From Sphingobacteriales bacterium (lineage in GTDB: Bacteria; Bacteroidota; Bacteroidia; Sphingobacteriales; Sphingobacteriaceae), in the NCBI GenBank assembly GCA_015655115.1, contig JAATFQ010000187.1, positions 1 through 42,072 of the forward strand: 42,072 nt of DNA, in the 5' to 3' direction. The notes beneath the pieces are model-generated. The model searched no databases. It saw only the letters and a list, made by a program, of their open reading frames with translations, and was not told where the DNA came from. The position numbers were made by a program, and so were the translations under genes. The first letter of the stretch is position 1. Each line of letters begins with the position of its first letter. Positions 1-8,018 of the stretch are shown piece after piece.

Positions 1-954
1 AGCCAGGTTGGCCGGTATTTAACGGGTTCTTCTGTGAGTGAAAGCAGGCTGGGGCTACTGATGAACGGATTGGTGAAAATACCTATGCAGTTTTTGATTT
101 TATTGATAGGGGTGCTGGTATTTACTTTTTACCAATACAATCGCCCCCCGGTATTTTTCAATAGTTATGAATTAAATAAACTGGAGAAGAGCAGTTATAA
201 TCCGCAGTTGAATGTACTTAAAAATAATTATGCCCAGGCTTTTAAACACAAACAAGCTGAAGTAGATAAATTGAACCTGGCGCTCGACCGTAAAGACCAG
301 GCTAGTATTGACCGGCAGCGGATTGTGCTGAAGGCTGCTGATGAAGAGGGGAAAGATATTCGTAAGCAGGTAACGGACCTGATGCTGAAAAATGATAAGG
401 GTGCAGATATCAATGATAATAATTATGTATTCCTAAGTTTTGTGACCCGGTATTTACCGAAAGGATTGATCGGTTTGCTGATTGCAATTATTTTCCTGGC
501 ATCTATGGGCTCTACAGCCAGTGCATTGAATTCTCTTGCTTCAACGAGTGTAATCGACATCTATAAACGGCTGATCAATAAAGATGCAAGCGATGAGAAA
601 TACCTGAAAGCGTCCCGGTGGTCTACGATTATCTGGGGCCTGATCTGTATTGGAATGGCCTTATATGCCAGTAAAATCGGAAACCTGATCGAAGCCGTTA
701 ATATCCTCGGCTCTTATATTTACGGGACAATCCTGGGTGTCTTTTTAGTTGCTTTTTATATCAAACGGGTAAATGGACGTTCGGTATTCTATGCCGCTAT
801 CCTTACCGAAATTGTGGTATGCATTTGCGGGTATAACAAGGTAGTTGCTTATTTATGGCTTAATGTTATCGGCTGTTTGCTGGTCGTTACTATTGCAGTG
901 CTTTTGCAGCTGGTTTTGAAAAAGAAAACCACTGGTGGTTCCGGCAGGCGTTGA
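1..954 (+). CDS. Sodium:solute symporter family transporter, C-terminal part (5' end outside window)
   Basis: The reading frame is open from base 1, so the gene starts before the window; the GTG at 34 is only an internal codon. The visible 317 residues show hydrophobic segments typical of the SSS (sodium:solute symporter) family, including the stretch SRLGLLMNGLVKIPMQF and the later segment ASMGSTASALNSLAST, which matches the Na-site region of the family. Between two membrane segments lies a charged, helix-forming insertion of about 90 residues (roughly 50-140), rich in Lys, Asp and Glu. I recall such insertions in Bacteroidota SSS proteins. The substrate cannot be told from this fragment. 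The gene ends with a short basic tail and is followed by 90 bp of intergenic DNA. Confidence 0.85.
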   Translation, partial: SQVGRYLTGSSVSESRLGLLMNGLVKIPMQFLILLIGVLVFTFYQYNRPPVFFNSYELNKLEKSSYNPQLNVLKNNYAQAFKHKQAEVDKLNLALDRKDQASIDRQRIVLKAADEEGKDIRKQVTDLMLKNDKGADINDNNYVFLSFVTRYLPKGLIGLLIAIIFLASMGSTASALNSLASTSVIDIYKRLINKDASDEKYLKASRWSTIIWGLICIGMALYASKIGNLIEAVNILGSYIYGTILGVFLVAFYIKRVNGRSVFYAAILTEIVVCICGYNKVVAYLWLNVIGCLLVVTIAVLLQLVLKKKTTGGSGRR

Positions 955-1044
955 TTGATCGTCAGCAAAGGTCAGCGTGCATATCAAACTTTTTAATAGT
1001 TGGGGTGTTAGGTCTTTATATTGTAAACATTAAAATCGATCCTA

Positions 1045-1686
1045 ATGAAATCATTAAATTTATTTGTCCTGTTGATAAGTGCATCATGTGCTTTCCAGGC
1101 TTGTCATAGTCCTGAAACGAGAGGTACCAGTAGTGACTCCTCTAACGTGGATTCTTCACAGGCTTCTACTGATGGCGGCGGTATGGTCGCTGATACCGGC
1201 TTCAAAGCTTCAGATAGTAAGGACACGAAAACGGGAGATGTTACCAATCAGTCTAAAGTTGACGGTGATGAAGATACCTTTATGAAAACTGCAGCTTTGG
1301 GTGGAATGATGGAAGTTGAGTTAGGGAAGATAGCACAGAAATCTGACAATCCGCAGGTAAAAGCTTTTGCGGCACAAATGGTAGCGGATCATACCAAAGC
1401 AAATAATGAGCTTAAAGCTCTTGCATTGAAAAAGAAAGTGCTGTTACCTGCTGAATATCCTGCCGATGAGAAAGCGCATGTAGAAATGATGAAAAAGATG
1501 AGCGGAGTGGCTTTCGATAAGCATTATATTGCGATGATGGTAACCGACCATGATAAAACCGTCGCCCTTTTTGAAGGAGGGATAAATTCTCAAACCAAAG
1601 AAGTGCGTGATTTTGCGAAGAAAACGTTGCCGGTTATTATGGAGCACGACAAAAAAGCCAAAGCTATTCAGGCCGCACTTAAATAA
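1045..1686 (+). CDS. DUF4142 family lipoprotein
   Basis: A 213-residue protein with a lipoprotein signal peptide: a hydrophobic stretch, then AFQAC with the lipidated cysteine at residue 20. It is probably anchored in the outer or inner membrane facing the periplasm. A Ser/Thr/Asp-rich linker (residues 21-80) leads to an all-helical domain with the pattern KTAALGGMMEVELGKIA...FAAQMVADHTKANNELK, which fits DUF4142, a ferritin-like four-helix domain of unknown role. The His in VADHTKAN and in VTDHDKT are the kind of residues conserved in that family. It stands alone, ending at a bidirectional terminator shared with the convergent gene. Function beyond the family name is unknown. Confidence 0.85.
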   Translation: MKSLNLFVLLISASCAFQACHSPETRGTSSDSSNVDSSQASTDGGGMVADTGFKASDSKDTKTGDVTNQSKVDGDEDTFMKTAALGGMMEVELGKIAQKSDNPQVKAFAAQMVADHTKANNELKALALKKKVLLPAEYPADEKAHVEMMKKMSGVAFDKHYIAMMVTDHDKTVALFEGGINSQTKEVRDFAKKTLPVIMEHDKKAKAIQAALK

Positions 1687-1711
1687 AAAAGAAGTTTTTT
1701 AACCTCAATAA

Positions 1712-1742
1712 AAAAGGCCATACTGTGTAAGTACGGCCTTTT
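1712..1742. terminator. Bidirectional intrinsic terminator
   Basis: AAAAGGCCATAC and GTACGGCCTTTT form a 12-bp stem with one mismatch and a 7-nt loop. The A run on the left and T run on the right make it usable in both directions. It lies between the convergent DUF4142 gene and the 600-aa gene. Confidence 0.8.
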
Positions 1743-1763
1743 CTTCTTTAATAGAGGGGTTAC

Positions 1764-3566
1764 CTAAGCTATGGAAAAGCTCAGGTCTTTGGTTATCAGC
1801 TTCAGTTTCTCTTCAGCTACCAGCAATTGATGACGTAGTTCTTGTGCTGCTAAGTCGGTATGCAGCTTTAATTCTGGTATGAGCTCTTTATAGTAGTTGA
1901 TACCATTAAATAACTGTTGTGAAAACTTCTCGAAGTATTTGGTTTTCTTAGCACTCAGCTCAGTAATTTGTGCTGTAATATCCTTTTTAAGGTAATCAAT
2001 ATATAATTCCAGTTCGTTGATAAACAAATTTGGACGGTTCATTTTAAAAGGAATAACTTCTCTGCCATAGATATGGCTGATCATTTCTTTTAATGTATAT
2101 TGTCTGGAGAAATAAGCCAGATTAGGACCAGGGCAAATACTTACAGCTCTGCTTTCTTTTGGTTTAATCAAGCCATTTTTGATATAAGTTGCAGCACAAA
2201 GACCTTCACATAAACAGATTTTTTCAGTTATAGTATCAAATCTCTGGATATATTGCTCTGGGCTCAGTTCCATTTTGTCAAGTTCATTGATTTTATGGTT
2301 CTGGTATTCCCTTGAGGCAGTACAGATTGGCAGCTCAGTAAATTCTGTATTGGTAGACAGGAATTTTTTAAGACATGGGCTTCCGGGCCTTCCTTTTGCT
2401 ATGCGTTCCAGACGCTGCTCTTCCATGGTATTGTTTTTGAAATTATTGAACAACACACCCAATGGAGATGAATTACTTACATAATAATCCTCTTTTGAAG
2501 CATTGGCCAGCGCTTCCATCGTATTTTCATCGACATTTGTCACTTCAGGAACAAGCAGGAATGGACTGCCCCAGCCTGTTGAATCCAGCGAATAGTAATT
2601 CAATAGAAAAGAGTGCTCTTCGTAGGTACCGATACCACCCTGTGCAGTGATCTTTAATGAAGGCTGTCCCGAAGGAAGCAAATCTCTTGCAATTAAGGCG
2701 GCAGTATAAATACCTGTCAGTTCTGTGAGCAGTTCTTCTCTTTTAATTTTAAATTCTTCCAGGATAGGTCCAAGTAAGAAACCTTCACTTGCAAAAGCAT
2801 GTCCACCGCAGTTAAGTCCTGATTCAACCCTGAATTCAGAGATCCACAAACCTTTTTTGGCGAGCATCTTTGCCTGTATCAGTGCCGATCTGAAATCGCT
2901 CACTTTCAGAGTGATATTCTTTTTGATGATACCATTCTCGTCCGGGTAGAAATCAACGCAATTCTCCATATAGGTGAACAGCCGTGGATTTAGTCCTGCC
3001 GAGATGACTACAGACGAGCGCAGCGTACTGTTTCCGAAGCCACGCATCGCAGCGAGTGCATCAGTATAATCGTTGCCTATACTTTCATTGTTTTTATCAT
3101 AATTTGCCTTGTCCACTTTCGTCATGATATTAACGTCAATGTGTCCGGCACTCATATTTTGCCTCAGCTGTTGCTGAAGGTCATTTTTTTCCGTTCCATC
3201 AGGTAAAAGCATCATTTTATGATACATGCTTTTTAATACTGAATGCTCAGGAAGAAATTCAAAATAATTATGGATATCATTCTCAGGTGCAAAGCTTTCC
3301 TGCTGTATAGTCTCAAATTGTTTTTTGACTATGCTATCCATCATATTCAGATAAGCGGTAATTCTTTTTGCTCTGCTGTCAACTTCTTCTTTAGCAATCG
3401 GGGCGTACGTTATGCCATTGGCTTCTGAATGAAACTTTCTCATCCGCTCTGCTAACTCATCATCTACTATTGAGGCAACAGAGGATATGCCATATTTGGC
3501 TACTTTTAAAGGGGTATCAACCGAGTAACCCAATCCCAAAACGGGTATATGGAAAGTGTGATTCAT
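1764..3566 (-). CDS. Unusual nitronate-monooxygenase-like (FMN TIM-barrel?) protein with cysteine clusters
   Basis: A 600-residue soluble protein without signal peptide. The N-terminus (HIPVLGLGYSVDTPLKVAKYG) looks like the first strand of FMN-dependent TIM barrels of the nitronate monooxygenase/FabK/PfaD type. Residues 248-258 (ESGLNCGGHAF) resemble their GGH motif, and QGGIGT at 309-314 resembles the phosphate-binding loop. The second half departs from that family: it carries C398, C415, a tight C451-x-C453-x3-C457 cluster and C478 in ICPGPN, which could bind a metal or an iron-sulfur centre. A helical C-terminal tail follows. It is read divergently from the FixL-like kinase and has an FNR-type box about 60 bp upstream of its start. 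The gene is real; the enzyme assignment is remote and inferred, and substrate and cofactors are unknown. Confidence 0.6.
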   Translation of the reverse strand: MNHTFHIPVLGLGYSVDTPLKVAKYGISSVASIVDDELAERMRKFHSEANGITYAPIAKEEVDSRAKRITAYLNMMDSIVKKQFETIQQESFAPENDIHNYFEFLPEHSVLKSMYHKMMLLPDGTEKNDLQQQLRQNMSAGHIDVNIMTKVDKANYDKNNESIGNDYTDALAAMRGFGNSTLRSSVVISAGLNPRLFTYMENCVDFYPDENGIIKKNITLKVSDFRSALIQAKMLAKKGLWISEFRVESGLNCGGHAFASEGFLLGPILEEFKIKREELLTELTGIYTAALIARDLLPSGQPSLKITAQGGIGTYEEHSFLLNYYSLDSTGWGSPFLLVPEVTNVDENTMEALANASKEDYYVSNSSPLGVLFNNFKNNTMEEQRLERIAKGRPGSPCLKKFLSTNTEFTELPICTASREYQNHKINELDKMELSPEQYIQRFDTITEKICLCEGLCAATYIKNGLIKPKESRAVSICPGPNLAYFSRQYTLKEMISHIYGREVIPFKMNRPNLFINELELYIDYLKKDITAQITELSAKKTKYFEKFSQQLFNGINYYKELIPELKLHTDLAAQELRHQLLVAEEKLKLITKDLSFSIA

Positions 3567-3622
3567 AGGGTTTAATTAATCTGTACATTTACAAAAGACC
3601 GGAGAAAATTCAAATTAAAATA

Positions 3623-3634
3623 TGACTGTAGTCA
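3623..3634. promoter_or_regulatory. Candidate FNR/FixK-type box
   Basis: TGACTGTAGTCA fits TGAY-N4-RTCA, the core of the FNR/FixK consensus, and is a perfect 5+5 dyad with a 2-bp centre. It is centred 62 bp before the start of the 600-aa gene (minus strand). A partial -7 element (GTCTTTTG on the minus strand, 3592-3599) would put the box near -41.5, the classical class II position. One such degenerate match could occur by chance, so the call is moderate. Confidence 0.45.
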
Positions 3635-3851
3635 CTCTTTTGTGTGACGCATGTTTGCTACCTGTATGATTGAAGTCACCCGGTGCTTGGATACGGCTGC
3701 GGATATTTGTAGTGTCAAGAACCTGAATCATGGTGATACCTTACATATTGTGACTATATTGTTTCGAAGTAATTGTAGGTACTAAAATGCTGATTTTAAA
3801 AATTGATTTAGGAACCGGAAATTTGATTTCTATATTTGTAAAAATTATCTT

Positions 3852-5036
3852 ATGGAAAATGCCAAGCTATTAGAGGCGATTATTGAGACAGCAATTGATG
3901 GGATCATTACCATAGATCAAATGGGTGTAATAGAGAGTATTAATCCTGCAGGACTCAAGCTTTTCGGATATGAGGTTCATGAGATTGTTGGAAAAAATGT
4001 TTCCGTATTGATGCCCGATCCTGATAAATCTGCACATGACAGCTATCTTGCACATTACAATGAAACAGGGTATAAGCATATTATTGGTAAAGGCAGGGAA
4101 GTAAGAGGATTGAAAAAAGACGGGACTACATTTCCTTTCAGGCTTGCTGTAAGCGAAGTTCAGTTTAGTGTCCGCAAAATATTTACTGGTTTCATTCATG
4201 ATTTGTCTAAGGAAAAGGAAGCAGAGGAACGCCTGCGTGAATATGCCATCGAACTGGAGAACCTTGTTGAAGAGCGTACCCGTTCATTAAAGAAAACGGT
4301 CAGTGCTTTACGGGAGGCCAAAGAAGAGGTGAGTATATCTCTTGAGAAAGAGAAGGAGTTAAATCAGATGAAGAGCAGGTTCGTCTCTATGGCTTCACAT
4401 GAATTCCGTACACCATTGAGTTCCGTACAGCTTTCTTCATCACTTATTGAAAAATATGCACAGCCATTTGAGAATAAGCATATTGCTAAACATGTTCATA
4501 AAATAAAAAATGCCGTTGGCAACCTCACCACGATCCTGAATGATTTCCTTTCTCTGGAAAGGCTGGAAGCAGGAAGGGTGGAACCGTCATTTCAGGAGTT
4601 CGATCTTGTGAAGTTGGCTGAAGAGATTACCGAAGAGATGCAGATGATCGCCAAACAGGACCAGAATATTATCTACTTGCATACCGGGTTGGAGAGTTTG
4701 GTTATGCTGGATCAGAATTTACTGAAGAATTGTATGATCAACCTGATCAATAATGCAATTAAATATTCAGGAGAAAATACTTTTATAGAATTTAATACCG
4801 AGGTTAACGACCGCCAGTGTATCGTAACGATCAAAGATAATGGCATAGGCATACCAGAAACGGATCAGAAACATTTGTTCCAGCCTTTTTTCAGGGCCCA
4901 TAATACAGGAAATATTCCCGGTACAGGATTGGGATTGAATATCGTACTTCGTTATGCGAGTTTAATGAAAGGCGATCTGCAATTTGAGAGCAAAATTAAT
5001 AAGGGTACCACATTTATACTTTCTTTTAACAAATAA
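3852..5036 (+). CDS. FixL-like oxygen-sensing histidine kinase (haem PAS + HisKA + HATPase)
   Basis: A 394-residue cytosolic sensor kinase. One PAS domain (about 5-125) is followed by a coiled coil (125-175), the phosphoacceptor helix with H183 in ASHEFRTPLS, and the ATP-binding domain with N301, DNGIGI (329-334) and GTGLGL (357-362). The PAS region HDSYLAHYNETGYKHIIGKG, followed by R82, lines up without gaps on Bradyrhizobium FixL as I recall it: H62 matches haem ligand His200, H76 matches His214, and R82 matches the oxygen-sensing Arg220; Arg206 is replaced by H68. It should therefore bind haem and sense O2. A -7-like TATATTTG sits at 3831-3838. Five bases separate it from the regulator gene downstream, so the two are one operon and very likely a cognate pair. 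Haem binding is inferred, not shown. Confidence 0.85.
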   Translation: MENAKLLEAIIETAIDGIITIDQMGVIESINPAGLKLFGYEVHEIVGKNVSVLMPDPDKSAHDSYLAHYNETGYKHIIGKGREVRGLKKDGTTFPFRLAVSEVQFSVRKIFTGFIHDLSKEKEAEERLREYAIELENLVEERTRSLKKTVSALREAKEEVSISLEKEKELNQMKSRFVSMASHEFRTPLSSVQLSSSLIEKYAQPFENKHIAKHVHKIKNAVGNLTTILNDFLSLERLEAGRVEPSFQEFDLVKLAEEITEEMQMIAKQDQNIIYLHTGLESLVMLDQNLLKNCMINLINNAIKYSGENTFIEFNTEVNDRQCIVTIKDNGIGIPETDQKHLFQPFFRAHNTGNIPGTGLGLNIVLRYASLMKGDLQFESKINKGTTFILSFNK

Positions 5037-5041
5037 TTAAC

Positions 5042-6100
5042 ATGAAACAACAAACCATACTCATTATTGAAGACAACGACGACATTAGGGAAAGTACAGC
5101 AGAAATTCTGGAACTTGCTAATTATGAAGTGTTTCAGGCAGATAATGGAAAAACAGGCGTAGAACTTGCCAATTCGCAGCTGCCTGATTTAATTCTTTGT
5201 GATATCATGATGCCAGAGCTTGATGGTTATGGTGTGCTTTATTTACTTAACAAAAATCCACAGACTGCTGCTACACCTTTTATATTCCTTACGGCAAAGG
5301 CCGAAAGAATGGATATGCGTAAGGGAATGGAAATGGGAGCAGATGATTATCTGGTAAAGCCTTTTGACGATGTGGAGCTGCTGAATGCAATAGAAAGCAG
5401 GTTAAACAAGAAAGAGAAACAGGAAATATTTTACAGTAAATCTATAGATAAGTTAAACAGCCTGGTTTCCGGGACCCAGGGGGTAAAAGAACTGGATAAA
5501 ATGATGATGGAACGTAAAGTCCGCGTCATCAAAAAGAAACAGATCATTTATTATGAGTCAGATCCTGTTTCAGGAATATACCTGGTACTGAGCGGAAAAG
5601 TGAAGACGGTGAAACTGAGCGAAGACGGACGCGAACTGCTCACAGGAATGTATGGCCCGGAAGAATATTTTGGTATCCCTGCATTGCTGCTGAACGAACC
5701 GTATTCGGAAACTGCCGAAGCATTGGAAGATACTACTGTTTGTCAGCTGCCTAAAGAAATGCTGGAAGAGCTATTGAACCGTTATCCGGATGTAGCGAGA
5801 CAGTTTATCCATATTCTCTCCAATAATATACTCGATAAAGAAGAACAGTTATTACAGCTTGCTTATCACTCTGTACGTAAAAGAATGGCCGATGTATTGG
5901 TGCGCTTGTGCAAGCAGGAAAAGCAAGGAGGACAAATTGTGCTCCGCATTTCAAGAGATAACCTGGCCGCTATGGCAGGCATGGCTACAGAGACTGTAAG
6001 CCGTATTCTGAGCGATTTTAAAGACGAAGAGATCATCGAAAGGAAGGGAAGTCAGATTGTAATTCTGAATATCTCAAGGCTTCAACAGATGAAAAACTGA
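5042..6100 (+). CDS. Receiver-CRP/FNR fusion response regulator (FixJ/FixK hybrid)
   Basis: A 352-residue transcription factor built of a CheY-type receiver (1-125; acid pocket E10/D11, phosphoacceptor D54, T84, K106), a cNMP-binding-type beta roll (about 155-265) and a CRP-family winged helix (280-350). The recognition helix reads ATETVSRILSDF; E317, S320 and R321 match the E..SR triad that lets FNR and FixK read TTGAT half-sites, and differ from CRP's RE..GR. There are only two cysteines (C53 and C234) and no N-terminal cluster, so it is not a 4Fe-4S FNR. It follows the FixL-like kinase by 5 bp. Likely job: phosphorylation-controlled activation of the hemN and cco units, both preceded by matching boxes. 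Ordinarily FixJ and FixK are separate proteins. Confidence 0.88.
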   Translation: MKQQTILIIEDNDDIRESTAEILELANYEVFQADNGKTGVELANSQLPDLILCDIMMPELDGYGVLYLLNKNPQTAATPFIFLTAKAERMDMRKGMEMGADDYLVKPFDDVELLNAIESRLNKKEKQEIFYSKSIDKLNSLVSGTQGVKELDKMMMERKVRVIKKKQIIYYESDPVSGIYLVLSGKVKTVKLSEDGRELLTGMYGPEEYFGIPALLLNEPYSETAEALEDTTVCQLPKEMLEELLNRYPDVARQFIHILSNNILDKEEQLLQLAYHSVRKRMADVLVRLCKQEKQGGQIVLRISRDNLAAMAGMATETVSRILSDFKDEEIIERKGSQIVILNISRLQQMKN

Positions 6101-6109
6101 TTAATATCA
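6098..6109. promoter_or_regulatory. FixK/FNR-type box upstream of the hemN operon
   Basis: TGATTAATATCA is a TGAT-N4-ATCA dyad, the core of the FNR/FixK consensus TTGAT-N4-ATCAA. It overlaps the TGA stop of the receiver-CRP gene and precedes the start of the next gene by about 75 bp. The identical 12-mer occurs upstream of ccoI at 16374-16385. Confidence 0.65.
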
Positions 6110-6154
6110 CATTTATCGCTGACTAATCTCATTCCATTTTAAGGGTTTTCCTGC

Positions 6155-6162
6155 TAATTTTG
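6155..6162 (+). promoter_or_regulatory. Candidate Bacteroidota -7 element for the hemN unit
   Basis: TAATTTTG fits the TAnnTTTG element. Transcription would start near 6167, leaving a leader of about 18 nt. The FNR-type box is then centred near -63, a class I activator position. No convincing TTTG -33 element is visible, as expected for an activator-dependent promoter. Confidence 0.4.
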
Positions 6163-6184
6163 GTAATAAACAAATAAAATTGGA

Positions 6185-6574
6185 ATGAGAGTCGTAGCTT
6201 ATAGTATAAAGTCTTTTGAAAAAGAGCCACTGGCGATAGCCAATCATAAAAAACATGATATCACATTGATATCTAATTCACTCAGCCCGAAAACAGCTAG
6301 TTATGCCGAAGGTAAAGAAGCCGTTATCGTATTCAATGAGGATGAATTATCGGAAGATGTTATTAATAGACTGGCAGAACTTGGGGTAAAATATATTGCT
6401 ACCAGATCGACGTCTGTGATACATATTGACCATGATGCTGCTGAAAAGCACAATATTAAAATTGCGAATGTTTCTGCAAATTCCTTAATGGGAGTGGCAG
6501 AAATAGGGTTGCCGCTGGCACTTGCCAAGGAAACTATTTTAAATCTTGATAAATGGCAGAAAGGCGGTATTTAA
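6185..6574 (+). CDS. Stand-alone N-terminal (substrate) domain of a D-2-hydroxyacid dehydrogenase-like protein
   Basis: A 129-residue protein resembling the first 100-odd residues of D-lactate dehydrogenases: start MRVVAYSIKSFEKE, then LAELGVKYIATRST, and HNIKIANVSANS before the helix GVAEIGLPLALA. The NAD-binding Rossmann domain, with the catalytic Arg, Glu and His of the family (normal length about 330 aa), is absent. The stop is followed after 2 bases by hemN, with no remnant of the missing domain in any frame, so this is not a recent frameshift. Composition is like its neighbours. It cannot be a normal dehydrogenase; a ligand-binding or regulatory role linked to haem synthesis or low oxygen is possible but unproven. 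It is the first gene after the FixK-type box. Confidence 0.7.
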   Translation: MRVVAYSIKSFEKEPLAIANHKKHDITLISNSLSPKTASYAEGKEAVIVFNEDELSEDVINRLAELGVKYIATRSTSVIHIDHDAAEKHNIKIANVSANSLMGVAEIGLPLALAKETILNLDKWQKGGI

Positions 6575-6576
6575 AG

Positions 6577-7941
6577 ATGAGCAATAAAGAGCTGATTGAA
6601 AAATACCATGTTGCTGCGCCAAGATATACCAGTTACCCGACTGTTCCTTACTGGGATAATGAAAGGTTTGATAAAGAAAAATGGGCATATGCCGTAAGCA
6701 GTTCTTTCCGGCATAGCAATCATCAGAATGGCATGAGTTTATATATTCATTTACCTTTCTGTGAGAGCCTTTGCACCTATTGCGGCTGCAATACCAGGAT
6801 CACGAAAAACCATAAAGTTGAAGAACCCTATCTGCTTGCCGTATTAAAAGAGTGGAAGATGTACAGGAAGCTTTTTAGTGATAAACCTATCATAAGAGAG
6901 CTGCACCTTGGAGGTGGTACACCTACTTTTTTCAGTCCGGAGAATTTGGAGATGCTCATTAAAGGTATCCTGAAAGATGCAGAAATACATGCCGATGCAG
7001 AGTTTAGTTTTGAAGCGCATCCTGCAAACACTACCGAACAACATTTAATTACTTTGTATAACCTTGGGTTTAAACGCATAAGTCTTGGTATTCAGGATTT
7101 CGACCCCCGGGTACAACTGGTTATCAACAGGATTCAAACCGTATCAGAAGTGCAGACTGTAACCGATCAGGCACGCCGGATAGGATATAATTCTGTAAAC
7201 TATGATTTGATTTATGGGTTGCCATTACAAAATATTGAAGGATTAACGGATACGATACAATCCGTTCTGGAGCTACGTCCTGATCGTATTGCTTTCTATA
7301 GCTATGCACATGTGCCCTGGGTAAAGCCGGGTCAGAGAAGATATACAGATGCCGATTTACCTGATTCTGCTTTGAAACAGGAACTGTATGAAATTGGACG
7401 GAGTATGCTCAAGGCTGGTGGGTATACTGAAATTGGTATGGATCATTTTACACTGAAGACTGATAGTTTATATACTGCTGAGCAAGAAGGTCATTTACAC
7501 CGTAATTTTATGGGATATACGCATCTTTACAGCAGGTTAATGGTTGGTTTGGGTGTTTCTTCTATCAGTGACAGCTGGACGGCTTTTAGCCAGAATGTGA
7601 AAAAAGTAGAAGAATATATCGAATTGGTAAATGGGGGAGAGATTCCTGTTTTCAAAGGACATATCCTGAACCAGGAAGACCTGGTGATCAGAAGACATAT
7701 CCTAAACCTGATGTGCAAAGGGCGTACATCATGGGAATTGCCGCAAGAGCAACATCCTGCATTAATGAAAGGTCTTGAACGTATGAAACTCCTTGCGGAT
7801 GACGGACTGGTCATTATTGAAGGCAATCAACTGGAAGTTACCGTACTTGGTAAAAGATTCTTAAGAAACATTTGTATGGCGCTTGACGCCAGGTTATGGG
7901 CTAATCAGCCGCAATCGCAGTTATTCAGTATGGCAGGATAA
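6577..7941 (+). CDS. hemN: Oxygen-independent coproporphyrinogen III oxidase
   Basis: A 454-residue radical-SAM enzyme that decarboxylates coproporphyrinogen III to protoporphyrinogen IX without oxygen, allowing haem synthesis under low O2. The cluster motif is CESLCTYCGC (C62, C66, C69 and C71), preceded by SLYIHLPF, and the SAM-binding region HLGGGTPTFF follows. The N-terminal YHVAAPRYTSYP is typical of true HemN rather than HemW. An in-frame ATG at 6553 lies inside the previous gene; the start at 6577 (MSNKELIEKY) fits the family. It is co-transcribed with the one-domain dehydrogenase-like gene and probably driven by the FixK-type box at 6098. Haem made here would feed the convergent cbb3 oxidase genes. 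Confidence 0.95.
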   Translation: MSNKELIEKYHVAAPRYTSYPTVPYWDNERFDKEKWAYAVSSSFRHSNHQNGMSLYIHLPFCESLCTYCGCNTRITKNHKVEEPYLLAVLKEWKMYRKLFSDKPIIRELHLGGGTPTFFSPENLEMLIKGILKDAEIHADAEFSFEAHPANTTEQHLITLYNLGFKRISLGIQDFDPRVQLVINRIQTVSEVQTVTDQARRIGYNSVNYDLIYGLPLQNIEGLTDTIQSVLELRPDRIAFYSYAHVPWVKPGQRRYTDADLPDSALKQELYEIGRSMLKAGGYTEIGMDHFTLKTDSLYTAEQEGHLHRNFMGYTHLYSRLMVGLGVSSISDSWTAFSQNVKKVEEYIELVNGGEIPVFKGHILNQEDLVIRRHILNLMCKGRTSWELPQEQHPALMKGLERMKLLADDGLVIIEGNQLEVTVLGKRFLRNICMALDARLWANQPQSQLFSMAG

Positions 7942-7953
7942 TTCGTTATCCTG
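7934..7953. terminator. Hairpin with TTCG loop at the end of hemN
   Basis: CAGGATAA and TTATCCTG form an 8-bp perfect stem closed by a TTCG tetraloop, a very stable RNA fold. The hemN stop codon lies in the left arm. No long T run follows, so it may be a 3'-end stabiliser as much as a terminator. Confidence 0.5.
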
Positions 7954-8018
7954 TCCTGCTGCATCTATTTTAATTCCTGTTACGCTCTGTTTTAATTATA
8001 CGCACTCTTTTTGAATCA

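Noticed and set aside
6185..6574. Frameshifted pseudogene of a full-length D-lactate dehydrogenase
   Set aside because: No trace of the NAD-binding domain is found downstream; hemN begins 2 bp after the stop.
6553..6576. Upstream in-frame ATG for hemN
   Set aside because: It lies inside the preceding gene and adds residues that HemN proteins lack.
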